A stretch of DNA of 52,507 nucleotides from Symplocastrum torsivum CPER-KK1 (GCA_019358875.1 JAHHIF010000058.1:1-52507); one strand, 5' to 3'. Shown: positions 36,411-45,938, numbered from the stretch's first letter. Notes: generated by a model from the letters alone, not told the origin. Translations and numbers: made by a program.

Positions 36411-36995
36411 TCACTCCTCGTCTAGTTCATCAAACAGCAGTTCTTCCAGCAGCGGCTGCACTTTTTTAAATTCTTCTGGGGAAAGTAACTCAGGCTCACC
36501 AGCTTCATTTCTCTGAGCAAAAAATAGGAGTGGATCGAGGGGAGTGTAGATCCCGTACTCCTGTTCTTCATGATAGAAGCTAGCGAGAAGCTGAAACTGC
36601 TCTGGTTCTAGTTCAACATTATCTTCCTCAATCTCAATTGTGAGGATATCGTCCTCATTCACAGATGGGAGTTCACCCGCAACGGTGAGGGTGAAGGCAG
36701 TGCGCTTGAGGGTAAGATTTTGCTCAGCGAGAACCGCTTGGGCATCAGAGAAGACTAAATCAATCTCCTCGTCATCTTCAAGGAGAGTCGCGTCAGCTAA
36801 GTCTTCGTCTTCTTCATCATCCCAGACAACAATTTCCACAGGGGAATCCACAGGTAAGAGGAGTAGGTATTCGGAACCTTCCACCTCCAGAGAATGCTCA
36901 ACGTAGCAATTGAGCGATCGCCCTGCTGCATCCGTTAGCGTGATGCTTTCGTTACCAGATTGCCCATTCTCGTGGGGTAATTCAGATGAGAACAT
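36411..36995 (-). CDS. DUF3727-type conserved protein
   Basis: I place the start at ATG 36995 (MFSSELPHENGQ); an in-frame ATG at 37049 would add 18 residues. The 194-residue protein is very acidic, with ITLTDAAGRSLNCYVEHSLEVEGSEYLLLLPVD, an Asp/Glu-rich centre and a C-terminal YGIYTPLDPLLFFA region. These features fit the cyanobacterial and plastid DUF3727 (DUF1292-like) family. Function is unknown. It lies 171 bases upstream of mltG on the same strand. Confidence 0.8.
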   Translation of the reverse strand: MFSSELPHENGQSGNESITLTDAAGRSLNCYVEHSLEVEGSEYLLLLPVDSPVEIVVWDDEEDEDLADATLLEDDEEIDLVFSDAQAVLAEQNLTLKRTAFTLTVAGELPSVNEDDILTIEIEEDNVELEPEQFQLLASFYHEEQEYGIYTPLDPLLFFAQRNEAGEPELLSPEEFKKVQPLLEELLFDELDEE

Positions 36996-37375
36996 GGCAG
37001 ATATACTGCAATCCAATATTAAAGGGGATAGGGAACAGCCAATCTCCACAGCGACTTAATTCACTAGGGAGCAGGGCGCAAACATCAGGATATCACGGCA
37101 CAAGAGTCACAAATCGTCGCGACTCAGTTTGAAGTAAGAATAAATATTTTTGCTGCGTACTCTGGCAGATCAAGCACCGATTTATGGTCTCTCGCTTCAA
37201 CAACGAAAGCAGAGGAGAAGATTTTTAAGTTCTGCTCCTCTGTGGTTAGGCTTTGATTAAGGCAAGTTTAGAGTATGAGTGCTAAAACACTTCTTTAGAT
37301 AGAGCAGCCTGCCACTGTCAAAATTGGGTCAATTACTTCTGATGTGAGTAGAATTAGCCTCCCAATTCGCTCAGG
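36996..37375. other. Intergenic region with weak hairpin
   Basis: This stretch lies between the DUF3727-type start and the GH13 stop, both on the minus strand. An 8-base inverted repeat, CAGAGGAG (37210-37217) with CTCCTCTG (37235-37242), lies 134 bases after the GH13 stop. It could terminate that transcript, but no T-run follows. No gene is supported. Confidence 0.4.
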
Positions 37376-39028
37376 CTAGTGCCAGACAAACACCTTCGCC
37401 TCATATCCGCCAAGGTCAACCAGAATGCCATCTTCACCTGCTTCTACGTCGTAGTCAGCCGTCCACTCGTGCCACGTCCCTGCTTCAGGGAAGTTAGGAA
37501 CGCGATAACCAGCAAGGAAGTCGTCGGAGAAATTTGCTACGACAACCACACGCGAACCCTCACCATTCCAACGGCTGTAAGCTAACACTTTGGCTTCGGG
37601 ATTTTCATGGATAAAGTCAATGTTCTCGGTGTAGAGAGCATGATTGTTTTTACGAAGATGAATTAAGCCTTTCAAAAACTCAAATAAATTGCGATTGAGG
37701 TCATGACTGAGTAACGTCCAATCAATTTTTGCTTGCTCTTGAGTTTTGTACTTATACTCACCAAACTCCTCACCCATCCAGAGTAGAGGGACTCCTACGG
37801 CTGTCATATTAATGACAGCGCCCAACCTTCTGCGCTTAAACGCTTCATCATCTAAGATGCCACGCTCACCCAACTCTGCCAAAACATGATTGTGGTCGTG
37901 ATTTGTTAGGTAATTCACAACATTGGTTGACCCCATAAAGCCTTGCCGTTTGCAATCAATCACATCCTTGAGGCGTTCTAGATCAAACGTGTCACCACAG
38001 ATATGTTCCAGAATGCAGTGATAGAAACTGTCGTGCCAACAACCATCCATTGGTCCATCTGCATTTGTGATGCTGGAGGTTTCAGGGATATGTTCGGCAA
38101 CAGCGTAAAAAGGCTTCATGTTAGCCGAGTTTTTGGCTTCCTGAACAAGCCAGTGCATGAAATCATAGTTAGCAATTTGTCGCGCCGCGTCAAAGCGAAT
38201 GCCGTCGATATGATACTCTTCAACCCAGAAGCTTACTTGGTCTCCCATAAACCTGCGGGCTGGGTAAGTATCCAGGCTTTCGTCGTAGAATTCGTAGTTA
38301 AACTCTGGTCCCCAGTTATTTTCAGGGTCACGTGGAGAGTGATGATACCAGTAGTCGTGGTCAATTTGGGTTAGAGGACTTTCAGCCTCTGAGTGGTTAT
38401 AAATCCCGTCCATGATGACGCGAATTCCACGCGCATGACATTCATCGATCAGATGCTTCAACTCATCTGTTGTGCCATAGCTGGATTCTGTAGCGAAGAA
38501 GTAGCGAGGATTATAGCCCCAGCTATGGTCACCAGGATACTCCTTGACTGGCATCAACTCGATCGCATTAACCCCTAAGTCAGTGAGATAATCTAATTTT
38601 TCAACAACGTGCTTGTACTGACCTCTAACATAGGCATCAGCCTCACCGCCGGAGAAGTTACCAACGTGCAATTCGTAGATAACTAACTCATGGTCGCTAG
38701 GTAATGGCTTGTCATCGTGCTGCCAAACGTAGGTATCGACAATCCGTTGACCATCTTTAATCCGCACAACACCGTTTTGTGTAGGGTTATCGATGTTTGT
38801 GGCGTAGGGATCGTTAACATCCACCCATTGATCGGGTTCAAAGAACCAGGACTTGGATTGAATACGGAATTTATACTGATAAACTCCATCCTCAAGCTCA
38901 ACCTTCGTCCGGAAATAACCATCCTTACCTTTCTCCATAGGAATGTCTTCCCAATTAGAGAAAGACCCAATCAATGCCGCCCCTTTGTTGTAAGGAGCAA
39001 ATAAATTAAATTCAATTGGACTTGCCAT
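37376..39028 (-). CDS. GH13 alpha-amylase-family enzyme with CBM48 domain (branching-enzyme-like)
   Basis: I choose ATG 39028 (MASPIEFNLFAPYNKGA), which has GGGG six bases upstream; a further in-frame start at 39112 lacks family similarity. The 550-residue protein has an N-terminal CBM48/E-set domain (FNLFAPYNKGAALIGSFSNW), a GH13 barrel and a C-terminal beta domain. Active-site residues are the Asp of DGIRFDAAR (nucleophile), the Glu of AVAEHIPE (acid/base) and the Asp of LTNHDHNH. It resembles glycogen branching enzyme and maltooligosyl-trehalose trehalohydrolase relatives. The exact reaction on alpha-glucan is uncertain. Confidence 0.88.
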   Translation of the reverse strand: MASPIEFNLFAPYNKGAALIGSFSNWEDIPMEKGKDGYFRTKVELEDGVYQYKFRIQSKSWFFEPDQWVDVNDPYATNIDNPTQNGVVRIKDGQRIVDTYVWQHDDKPLPSDHELVIYELHVGNFSGGEADAYVRGQYKHVVEKLDYLTDLGVNAIELMPVKEYPGDHSWGYNPRYFFATESSYGTTDELKHLIDECHARGIRVIMDGIYNHSEAESPLTQIDHDYWYHHSPRDPENNWGPEFNYEFYDESLDTYPARRFMGDQVSFWVEEYHIDGIRFDAARQIANYDFMHWLVQEAKNSANMKPFYAVAEHIPETSSITNADGPMDGCWHDSFYHCILEHICGDTFDLERLKDVIDCKRQGFMGSTNVVNYLTNHDHNHVLAELGERGILDDEAFKRRRLGAVINMTAVGVPLLWMGEEFGEYKYKTQEQAKIDWTLLSHDLNRNLFEFLKGLIHLRKNNHALYTENIDFIHENPEAKVLAYSRWNGEGSRVVVVANFSDDFLAGYRVPNFPEAGTWHEWTADYDVEAGEDGILVDLGGYEAKVFVWH

Positions 39029-39248
39029 AAAATCCCCAGCCAAGAGGTTCAAGAAGTTGAAGCAGACATAGCTATTGTCTAGTCTTAAATTCCGATAGGG
39101 AATCGTTCCCAAGAGATAAACTTGCTTCCTGGCAGATTATCTGGAAATGAATAGCCTTATCTAAACTCTGGGTTCACAAGCTTACGAATAAGCTATTTTA
39201 CTGCTTCTAGCGCTGTTATTCTGCTAATTACGCGATTATACACTTAGG

Positions 39249-40139
39249 TTATCCATCTAAGCGATCGCTATTCTCCTCTAGCTGATGCTCATCCAACCAG
39301 ATAGTTAAATCCGTTACCCTCTCAAAATCCAGCAGCGCCTCACTCAACTCCTCCAACTGAGCAAGAGATAACCCGCGAACCCGCTCTTGCCACTGAGGGT
39401 CAACCTCGCCAAATCGCCGAGTTAGTAAACGCATGAGTAATGATAAGGCTTCCTCTTGTCTTCCTTGTTGCAGACCTTGTTGCAGACCTTGTTGTAATCC
39501 CTTTTGAAGAATGTCTTGATAAATTACAGATTCCTGCATCAGTTCCTCCGTGAACAGTTGGCGAATAAAATCTTTGTCAAATCGTAGACCCGCCAGCACT
39601 TCTACACAAGCGGCGAGACTCCCCCGTTGTCGTGGTTCTTCGATTCTATCGACCTGGGCAGCGACTTGTTCTAGTAAGGTCGTAGGAGAATCAGTACGAG
39701 CCAGACATGCAAAAGGTAACAGTGCGGGGTTGGTTAGCAGTGGAGTGGGATCTTGCTCTCAGAGGCGAATAACTCGATAACGGTGTGTCGTGTTAGTGTC
39801 GGTGAACTCGTTGATAAATACGGTTTCTGAGTTGGTAGACTTTAGAAAAATCACAACTTGCTCAACCGGACATCGGTACAAGCGTTTAAGTCTTACCCAG
39901 TAGTCAAGCATCCTAAACGGTAGTGGTGGACTAGAGCTAGGTAGGGTTTGAAATTCTAGGTGCAGAATTTGGTTAGCTGTTTGCAGCAGTGTTAGGGAAT
40001 CAGCACGAATTGGTTCTACGCTCAGTTCCGTTTTGAGAACGGTAATGTCACTTGCACTTGTCTTATCGCCAGAGAGCCAACGAACAAATTCAGCGGGATA
40101 TTCCTCTGCTAGATATTTACAGATGTTGTCGTAAGCCAA
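39249..40139 (-). pseudogene. Rpn-family nuclease/transposase-like gene with in-frame stop
   Basis: Two same-strand, same-frame pieces (40139-39759 and 39599-39249) belong to one gene of about 296 residues. The first ends HRYRVIRL then TGA (39759-39761), where the family has Trp in RLWEQDP; the frame then continues EQDPTPLLTNPALLPF and on to the LAGLRFDKDF segment without another stop. The N-terminal part has the PD-(D/E)XK-like Rpn/PDDEXK region. The C-terminal DUF4351 region (FGEVDPQWQERVRGLSLAQLEELSEALLDF) follows a GLQQGLQQG repeat. A single TGG-to-TGA change explains the break. Readthrough is conceivable but unlikely. Confidence 0.85.
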
Positions 40140-40203
40140 GGAAATTGTTTGCTATTAGACTACTTTGGGTAATTTACTGGGCAAGGATAGACAAAGCAAT
40201 CAT

Positions 40204-40836
40204 TTACTGGCTTAACCACGCGATCGCATTTCTGATCCAATCTTCCGCATTTGTACTTTTAGCCAGCAGTGCATCTTGGCTAATCGCATTCAACGCTTGA
40301 TTAACCTCATTGTTGTCATACCCCAAGGCAAGTAGCGTCATCTCGACATCTTCTTGAAGGGCTGGTGATAGTCCTGTTGACGAAGCAGGTGTTGCTGTAC
40401 CAGCAAGCTGACGCCATTCGGCAAGCTTTGTTTTTAGTTCTAGGGCAATGCGTTCTGCGGTTTTGTTGCCAACGCCGGGAGTTTTGGACAAGGTGCGAAT
40501 ATTACCTGTAACAATCGCTTGCACTAAATTGGGGAGTCCAAGAGTGTCGATTAATGCGATCGCAAGTTGTGCCCCAATCCCACTCACACTCAACAACTGA
40601 CGAAATAAATCTCGTTCAGCAGCAGAGGAAAAGCCATATAGTACCTGTTGGTCTTCTCGGATTTGCAGATGAGTAAACACTTGCACGGGTTCTTTTGATG
40701 CGGCTTGCAATTCCTGTGATAAACGCCCAGGAATTTGTACTTCATATCCAATTTGGTTGACTTCCAGAATCAGAGTGACACGATTGCCAGTACCTTTCTG
40801 AATAGTTGCTACTGTTCCCTTAAGATAACTAAGCAT
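40204..40836 (-). CDS. ruvA: Holliday junction branch migration protein RuvA
   Basis: I choose ATG 40836 (MLSYLKGTVA), the standard RuvA N-terminus; a frame start at 40872 adds 12 residues with no family match. The 210-residue protein has domain I (OB fold, about 1-65), the helix-hairpin-helix DNA-binding domain II (LLSVSGIGAQLAIALI, LSKTPGVGNKTAERIALELK) and domain III (EMTLLALGYDNNEVNQALNAI), which binds RuvB. It targets the RuvB motor to Holliday junctions. ruvB and ruvC are not adjacent. Confidence 0.95.
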   Translation of the reverse strand: MLSYLKGTVATIQKGTGNRVTLILEVNQIGYEVQIPGRLSQELQAASKEPVQVFTHLQIREDQQVLYGFSSAAERDLFRQLLSVSGIGAQLAIALIDTLGLPNLVQAIVTGNIRTLSKTPGVGNKTAERIALELKTKLAEWRQLAGTATPASSTGLSPALQEDVEMTLLALGYDNNEVNQALNAISQDALLAKSTNAEDWIRNAIAWLSQ

Positions 40837-41281
40837 CAAGTCGTTGTTTCTTGCTAATCGGCTGTACCGCAATCCACCTTGGAGGCACCGAAGATCGCGA
40901 TCGCAACGGTACTGTGTATCTTGCCGAAGTATTTCAGCTACTGCTCAAATTGTGACGATGCTGTATCTGAGAGTGGCTTAACTTCGGTTTATTATACGTT
41001 ATTGCTACGCTGGATTTTGCAGTATAAGCAGTCTAGTAAGATAACACAGTGGGTTGGGATGTTGGGACTCCAAGCTCTGTTATCCCTCTGCCCTCAGTCT
41101 GGGGTAAAACCTTAACTTTCCGTTGCTGTATCCTCCCAAACTCGTCAATTTATCCGAGAGTGATGGAAGAGCGATAAATGACCTCTTCAATCTGATAATC
41201 ACTAAGTGATGCGATCCAGCCTTTATTCTGGAATCATTAGAGTTGCGCGTTGTTAGCGGATAAGAGCAGAGGGACTTTTTC
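40837..41281. other. Intergenic region before purH, no gene called
   Basis: This stretch between the divergent ruvA and purH must hold both promoters. GAGGG at 41268-41272 is a suitable ribosome-binding site for purH. A 78-codon frame at 40879-41115 shows no family features. I recognised no riboswitch fold. Confidence 0.4.
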
Positions 41282-42823
41282 ATGGGACATCTAGCACTGC
41301 TGAGTGTGTCGGACAAAACTGGGCTGATTGACTTTGCCCGGAAGCTAGTAGAAGAATTTGAGTTTGATTTAATCAGCAGTGGTGGAACAGCAGCATCACT
41401 CTTAACCGCAGGGCTGCCCGTCACAAAAGTTTCTGACTACACGGGGTCTCCTGAAATTTTAGGAGGAAGAGTCAAAACCCTGCATCCTCGGATTCATGGG
41501 GGTATTCTGGCGCGTCGAGACTTACCACAGGATATTGCCGATTTAGAGACACACTCGATTCGTCCGATTGATTTGGTTGTTGTAAATCTGTATCCCTTTG
41601 AGCAAACCATCGCTCAACCCGGAGTTGAGTTAGCCCAAGCGATTGAGCAAATTGATATTGGTGGTCCCGCAATGCTGAGGGCATCTGCCAAGAACTATGC
41701 TCACTTGACGGTTCTGTGTAATCCCAATCAGTATGATGCCTACTTGGAGGAGTTACGTCAGGCTAAGGGTGTGCCATCGCTAGAGTTTCGTCAAGCTTGT
41801 GCAATTCAAGCCTTTTCGCACACGGCAGCTTATGATCAAGCGATCGCATCTTATCTCGTAGGTACACAGCAGGCTACATCACTACCAGAACGATTCATGC
41901 TTTCCGGGCAGCAACTACAATCCTTGCGCTATGGCGAAAATCCCCATCAACCTGCCTCTTGGTATCAAACAGGAACTGTCCCCACAGGTTGGGCAGCGGC
42001 AACCAAACTCCAAGGAAAAGAACTGAGTTACAACAACTTAGTCGATTTAGAAGCCGCACGACGCATCATTACAGAATTCACTGATACTCCAGCGGCGGCG
42101 ATTCTCAAGCATACCAATCCCTGTGGTGTAGCGTTGGGAACAACACTTTCCGAAGCTTATGAAAAAGCCTTCAATGCTGACTCAGTTTCTGCCTTTGGTG
42201 GTATTGTCGCCTTCAATCAACCGATTGATGCGGCAACGGCAACGGCGCTAACTCAAACCTTTTTGGAATGTGTGGTTGCACCAGGCTGTGAACCTGATGC
42301 TCAAGAAATTCTTGCGGCTAAGTCGAAGGTACGGGTTTTGGTTTTGCCAGACTTGCAAACTGGGCATAAGCAAACCGTAAAACTCATTGCTGGTGGTTTC
42401 CTATTGCAAGCCTCTGATGATGTGATTGCTACCCCAGACAACTGGCAAGTCGTTACACAACAGCAACCGACACCAGAGCAACTGGATGAACTATTATTTG
42501 CTTGGAAGGTGTGCAAGCATGTGAAGTCGAATGCCATTGTCGTAACACGCGATCGCACAACGTTAGGTGTCGGTGCAGGTCAAATGAATCGCGTTGGTTC
42601 TGTCAAAATTGCTTTAGAACAAGCGGGAGAAAAAGCCCAAGGGGCAACACTTGCTAGTGATGGCTTCTTCCCCTTCGATGATTCTGTGAAAACAGCAGCA
42701 GCAGCAGGGATTGTTGCGATTGTTCAACCAGGAGGAAGTCTACGGGATAAAGATTCTATCCAAGCGGCTAATGAGCTAGGTTTGGTGATGGTTTTGACTG
42801 GCATCCGTCACTTCTTACACTAA
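41282..42823 (+). CDS. purH: Bifunctional AICAR transformylase/IMP cyclohydrolase
   Basis: This 513-residue enzyme performs the last two steps of IMP synthesis: formylation of AICAR with 10-formyl-THF, then ring closure. The N-terminal MGS-like cyclohydrolase domain (about 1-195) begins LALLSVSDKTGLIDFA, with SSGGTA and KTLHPRIHGGIL. The C-terminal transformylase domain has the catalytic K276-H277 (ILKHTNPCG) and the closing GIRHFLH. Length is normal. A diverged copy of its last 20 codons and the downstream DNA reappears at 45795-45938, beyond the mod genes. Confidence 0.97.
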   Translation: MGHLALLSVSDKTGLIDFARKLVEEFEFDLISSGGTAASLLTAGLPVTKVSDYTGSPEILGGRVKTLHPRIHGGILARRDLPQDIADLETHSIRPIDLVVVNLYPFEQTIAQPGVELAQAIEQIDIGGPAMLRASAKNYAHLTVLCNPNQYDAYLEELRQAKGVPSLEFRQACAIQAFSHTAAYDQAIASYLVGTQQATSLPERFMLSGQQLQSLRYGENPHQPASWYQTGTVPTGWAAATKLQGKELSYNNLVDLEAARRIITEFTDTPAAAILKHTNPCGVALGTTLSEAYEKAFNADSVSAFGGIVAFNQPIDAATATALTQTFLECVVAPGCEPDAQEILAAKSKVRVLVLPDLQTGHKQTVKLIAGGFLLQASDDVIATPDNWQVVTQQQPTPEQLDELLFAWKVCKHVKSNAIVVTRDRTTLGVGAGQMNRVGSVKIALEQAGEKAQGATLASDGFFPFDDSVKTAAAAGIVAIVQPGGSLRDKDSIQAANELGLVMVLTGIRHFLH

Positions 42824-42908
42824 AGTGTTGATACTGCAACGGCTGCAATCGTTGTTATTAGCAAGATTATTTAAAGAAGGCGATCGCATTTTTCTATGAA
42901 AGGCGCTC
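42761..42908. repeat. Direct repeat, copy 1 (purH 3' end)
   Basis: This segment, the end of purH plus the start of the downstream region, is repeated in the same orientation at 45795-45938. The longest identical blocks are 42846-42868 (23 bases, same as 45877-45899) and 42797-42816 (20 bases, same as 45828-45847). The two copies bracket modBC and modA. Confidence 0.85.
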
Positions 42909-44720
42909 GTCTTCTGTGTATTGCATCAACATCAGTCGCAATGGGTCTAAACGAATGTGCCACGGGAACGATTGGTCTTTGAGAATCGCCCATTTTTCCT
43001 TAAACACTTCCGCTTGCAGATGGTAATCCTGGGGACTGGTAGGAGAAACATTCAGCTTGAGATATAGCGTCATCCGGTGTGGCGTTTCACTGGTTCTCGC
43101 CACCCAGCAGGGGAAAGTATTCTCTTGGTTGGAGTTGTTGGTAAAGATTAACTGATGGGCGCGAATTCCAACATGGGAGAGTAACTCTGAGACAGGTTCG
43201 ATAACCCGAAGTGTGCAACCCCAATCGATCGCTTCTACCTGTTGGGATGCTTTAACGACAACACGGGAGAAATTCTTGCAACCCGTCAATTGTGCAACAC
43301 TGACCGTATTTGGACGCTCGAAAATGTTTTCTTTGGAACTGTATGCGATCGCTTTTCCTCGTTCCATCACCAACAAATCTTGACAAACCCGATAAGCCTC
43401 TTCCAGATTATGCGTCACAAATAAGGTAACGCCTTGGTAAGTCTCCACGCTGGTAATCAATTGCTGTTCTAGCTGACTTCGCAAGTGAGTATCTAGTGCT
43501 GAAAACGGTTCGTCCAAGAGTAATGCTTCCGGCTGACTTGCCAAAGCCCTCGCTAAAGCCACCCGTTGCTGCTGCCCCCCAGAGAGTTCGCGAGGATATC
43601 GCGATTCATAGCCCTGCAACTGCATGGCTGCCAGTTGGGCTTCTACCTGCTGCTTGCTAGTTAAGGCTGATGTACCCTTTGGCAAGCCGAAAGCAATGTT
43701 TTGAGCAACACTTAGGTGAGGAAACAGGGCATAATTTTGAAACAAAAAACCAATGTGGCGATCGCGAGACGGAATATTAATCCCTCTTTCCGAATCAAAT
43801 AGCACCCGTCCGTTCAAGACAATACGCCCTTTAGTCAATGTTTCTATCCCAGCGATGCACCGAAGAATCATACTTTTGCCAGCACCGGAAGCCCCCAGTA
43901 CTCCCAGAACCTGCTCATTCGTACTGAAGGATACATCCAACAAAAACCCAGGAAGTTGGTTCTGAATATCGACAAACAGTCCTGAGTTAGCAAGTGCTGA
44001 GTGCGACGGAGGGTTATTGAAGTTGTTAAGTGCTGGTTTTTCCCTATTCCCTATTCCCCATTCCCTATTCCCCATTCCCCAGTAATTAACAGCAATGATG
44101 CCAGATAGAGAAATGCCCATGATTACCAGCACCCATATCCAGGCTTCATTCATCGCCCCAGCTTCAACAGCAAAATAGATAGCCATTGGAATCGTTTGGG
44201 TTTGTCCGGGGATGTTACCCGCTAGCATCAAGGTGGCACCGAATTCACCCAATGCACGGGCAAAAGCTAGAGTAGTTCCCGCTAAAATCCCAGGCATGGC
44301 GAGAGGCAAAGTGATTCGCCAAAAAATTGTCACTTCAGAAGCACCAAGGGTTCTAGCAACGCGCAACAAATTGGCATCAATTTGTTCAAATGCTCCCAGT
44401 GCTGTTTTATACATTAATGGGAAGGCAACTACCGTAGCTGTAATAACAGCAGCGTACCAGGTGAAAACTATACTAATGTTCAGCGATAGTAGTAGTTGCC
44501 CAAGGACACCATTTTTACCAAACAGCAGCAGTAATAAAAACCCAACTACTGTGGGTGGCAAAATTAAGGGCGAGACGAAAATTCCCTCAATGAATGATTT
44601 CCACTTGCCTCGATATCCCAACATCCAGTAAGCCGCTACAATACCAAGAAAGAAGGAAAAGGCAGTGGCAAACAAAGCCGTTTTTAGGGATATCCATAAA
44701 GGAGAAGGGTCAAATTGCAT
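42894..44720 (-). CDS. modBC: Molybdate ABC transporter, fused permease and ATPase (ModBC)
   Basis: This 608-residue protein joins two normally separate parts of the molybdate importer. Residues 1-212 are the permease ModB, with five or six helices and the EAA loop GASEVTIFWRITLPLAMPG. From about 247 it is the ATPase ModC: Walker A GASGAGKS (near 275-282), signature LSGGQQQR and Walker B LLLDEP. A C-terminal TOBE-like molybdate-binding domain follows. ModBC fusions are known in cyanobacteria. The linker (214-246) is encoded by repeat DNA (GNREWGIGNRE). modA lies upstream on the same strand. The last codons (ERLS, stop) fall in the duplicated purH-end segment. Confidence 0.95.
   Translation of the reverse strand: MQFDPSPLWISLKTALFATAFSFFLGIVAAYWMLGYRGKWKSFIEGIFVSPLILPPTVVGFLLLLLFGKNGVLGQLLLSLNISIVFTWYAAVITATVVAFPLMYKTALGAFEQIDANLLRVARTLGASEVTIFWRITLPLAMPGILAGTTLAFARALGEFGATLMLAGNIPGQTQTIPMAIYFAVEAGAMNEAWIWVLVIMGISLSGIIAVNYWGMGNREWGIGNREKPALNNFNNPPSHSALANSGLFVDIQNQLPGFLLDVSFSTNEQVLGVLGASGAGKSMILRCIAGIETLTKGRIVLNGRVLFDSERGINIPSRDRHIGFLFQNYALFPHLSVAQNIAFGLPKGTSALTSKQQVEAQLAAMQLQGYESRYPRELSGGQQQRVALARALASQPEALLLDEPFSALDTHLRSQLEQQLITSVETYQGVTLFVTHNLEEAYRVCQDLLVMERGKAIAYSSKENIFERPNTVSVAQLTGCKNFSRVVVKASQQVEAIDWGCTLRVIEPVSELLSHVGIRAHQLIFTNNSNQENTFPCWVARTSETPHRMTLYLKLNVSPTSPQDYHLQAEVFKEKWAILKDQSFPWHIRLDPLRLMLMQYTEDERLS
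44042..44080. repeat. Heptamer tandem repeat in the modBC linker
   Basis: Five full 7-base units (CCCTATT, CCCTATT, CCCCATT, CCCTATT, CCCCATT) plus CCCC lie in tandem. They are of the short tandemly repeated repetitive type common between genes in filamentous cyanobacteria. Here they are translated, on the minus strand, within the linker between ModB and ModC. Confidence 0.9.
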
Positions 44721-44886
44721 AAAAACAATTGTTATTTGTTAATGCTTCGTTGTCCTTTGTATAGCAGTTGCCAAGGTAATTAGGACTATTGCCAAATACT
44801 GAAATCTTGACCAATCAATCATTTCCCTTCTGCCCTCTGCCTTTTGCTATAACTGAATACAAAGTAAGCACAACTGACCAATCTTG

Positions 44887-45696
44887 CTAACGAACCGTGC
44901 CAAATCCATATTTCTCAAATACAGTTTTCGCTTGATTGTTAGACAAAAACTCGACATACTCCCTGGCAGCAGAAGCATTTTTACTATTTGTGAGTACGGC
45001 TACGGGATAGATAATTTTGGAATGCAAGTTTTCTGCGGCTGTCGCTACCACTTTTACCTTGTTTGATGTTTTCGCATCTGTGGTGTATACAACACCTGCA
45101 TCGGCATTGCCACTTTCAACGGCAGCTAAGACTTGACGGACGTTGTTTCCAAGCACAAGTTTTGGTCTAACCTGCTCTAAAATTCCCAGGTTTGTGAAGA
45201 CTTCCTCGGTATATTGCCCAACGGGGACACTCTTGGGTTCTCCGATCGCAATTTTCTTGACAGTAGAGCCTGTTAATTGGGTGAAGTCGGTAATTCTAGA
45301 AGAATTGTTTGGCACAATCAACACAAGCCGATTAGTCAGAAGGTTGCGACGAGTATCCTTGAGGATAAGATTCTTCAATTCCAAAGCATCCATTTGCTTT
45401 TGAGCAGCAGAAACAAAGATATCTGCTGGCGCACCATTTTCAATTTGTTGCTGTAAGGCACCGGAAGCTCCGAAGTTATAGGCAACGTTAACATTCGACT
45501 TAGTTTGTCGATAAAGAGGTTTAATTTCTTCGAGGGCATCTTTCAAGCTAGCGGCAGCAGATACAAGTAAGTTAGCGTTTGCCTGAACGACAGGAGATTG
45601 GTTATTACAACTTACTCCAACTGCCAAAATGATGACGGTTGCAACTATCCAAGCAATGAAGGAAAAAATGCGTCTTCTTTTCACAGGAAATAGCAC
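44887..45696 (-). CDS. modA: Molybdate-binding periplasmic protein ModA
   Basis: This 269-residue solute-binding protein captures molybdate and delivers it to ModBC. The N-terminus has a basic start, a hydrophobic stretch and a possible lipobox ending in Cys (VGVSCNN, about residue 30). The mature part starts NLLVSAAASLKDALEEI, with the oxyanion-binding Ser residues, and has FGASGALQQQIENGAPADIFVSA and GNADAGVVYTTDA. It is upstream of modBC (166 bases), and the spacer holds a GGCAGAGGGCAGAAGG-type repeat on the minus strand. Confidence 0.95.
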   Translation of the reverse strand: MLFPVKRRRIFSFIAWIVATVIILAVGVSCNNQSPVVQANANLLVSAAASLKDALEEIKPLYRQTKSNVNVAYNFGASGALQQQIENGAPADIFVSAAQKQMDALELKNLILKDTRRNLLTNRLVLIVPNNSSRITDFTQLTGSTVKKIAIGEPKSVPVGQYTEEVFTNLGILEQVRPKLVLGNNVRQVLAAVESGNADAGVVYTTDAKTSNKVKVVATAAENLHSKIIYPVAVLTNSKNASAAREYVEFLSNNQAKTVFEKYGFGTVR

Positions 45697-45794
45697 TATA
45701 CACTCCTCTATTTAAAGATTGACAGGGAAATCAAATGAGACTAGATGATTTCAAAGATAATGTCTGAAAACTATTAAATATCACTCCCAGTAAC

Positions 45795-45938
45795 CAAGCC
45801 GTCCAGCTAACCGTGTTGATGGTTTTCACTGGCATCCGTCACTTCTTGCACTAGACCCTTGATATTTCAATGGTTTCAATCGTTGTTATTAGCAAGATTG
45901 TTTCACAAAGCGATCGCATTTTTTCTAGGAAAGGCGAT
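45795..45938. repeat. Direct repeat, copy 2 (purH-end duplicate)
   Basis: This segment encodes a remnant of the PurH C-terminus in a free frame (LMVFTGIRHFLH, stop at 45852-45854) followed by the DNA that also follows the real purH. It is about 3.03 kb from copy 1 and moderately diverged, so it is not a recent tandem duplication. The 121-residue minus-strand gene ends inside it (CDRLS, stop), as modBC ends inside copy 1 (ERLS, stop). Confidence 0.85.

Noticed and set aside
39249..39599. Stand-alone 116-residue DUF4351 gene
   Set aside because: It is the C-terminal part of one frame broken only by TGA 39759-39761.
40879..41115. 78-codon frame between ruvA and purH
   Set aside because: No ribosome-binding site and no family features were seen; it lies in a promoter region.
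44042..44080. CRISPR-like repeats
   Set aside because: The units are contiguous 7-base repeats without spacers, and no cas genes are present. The other repeat runs in the window are likewise not arrays.
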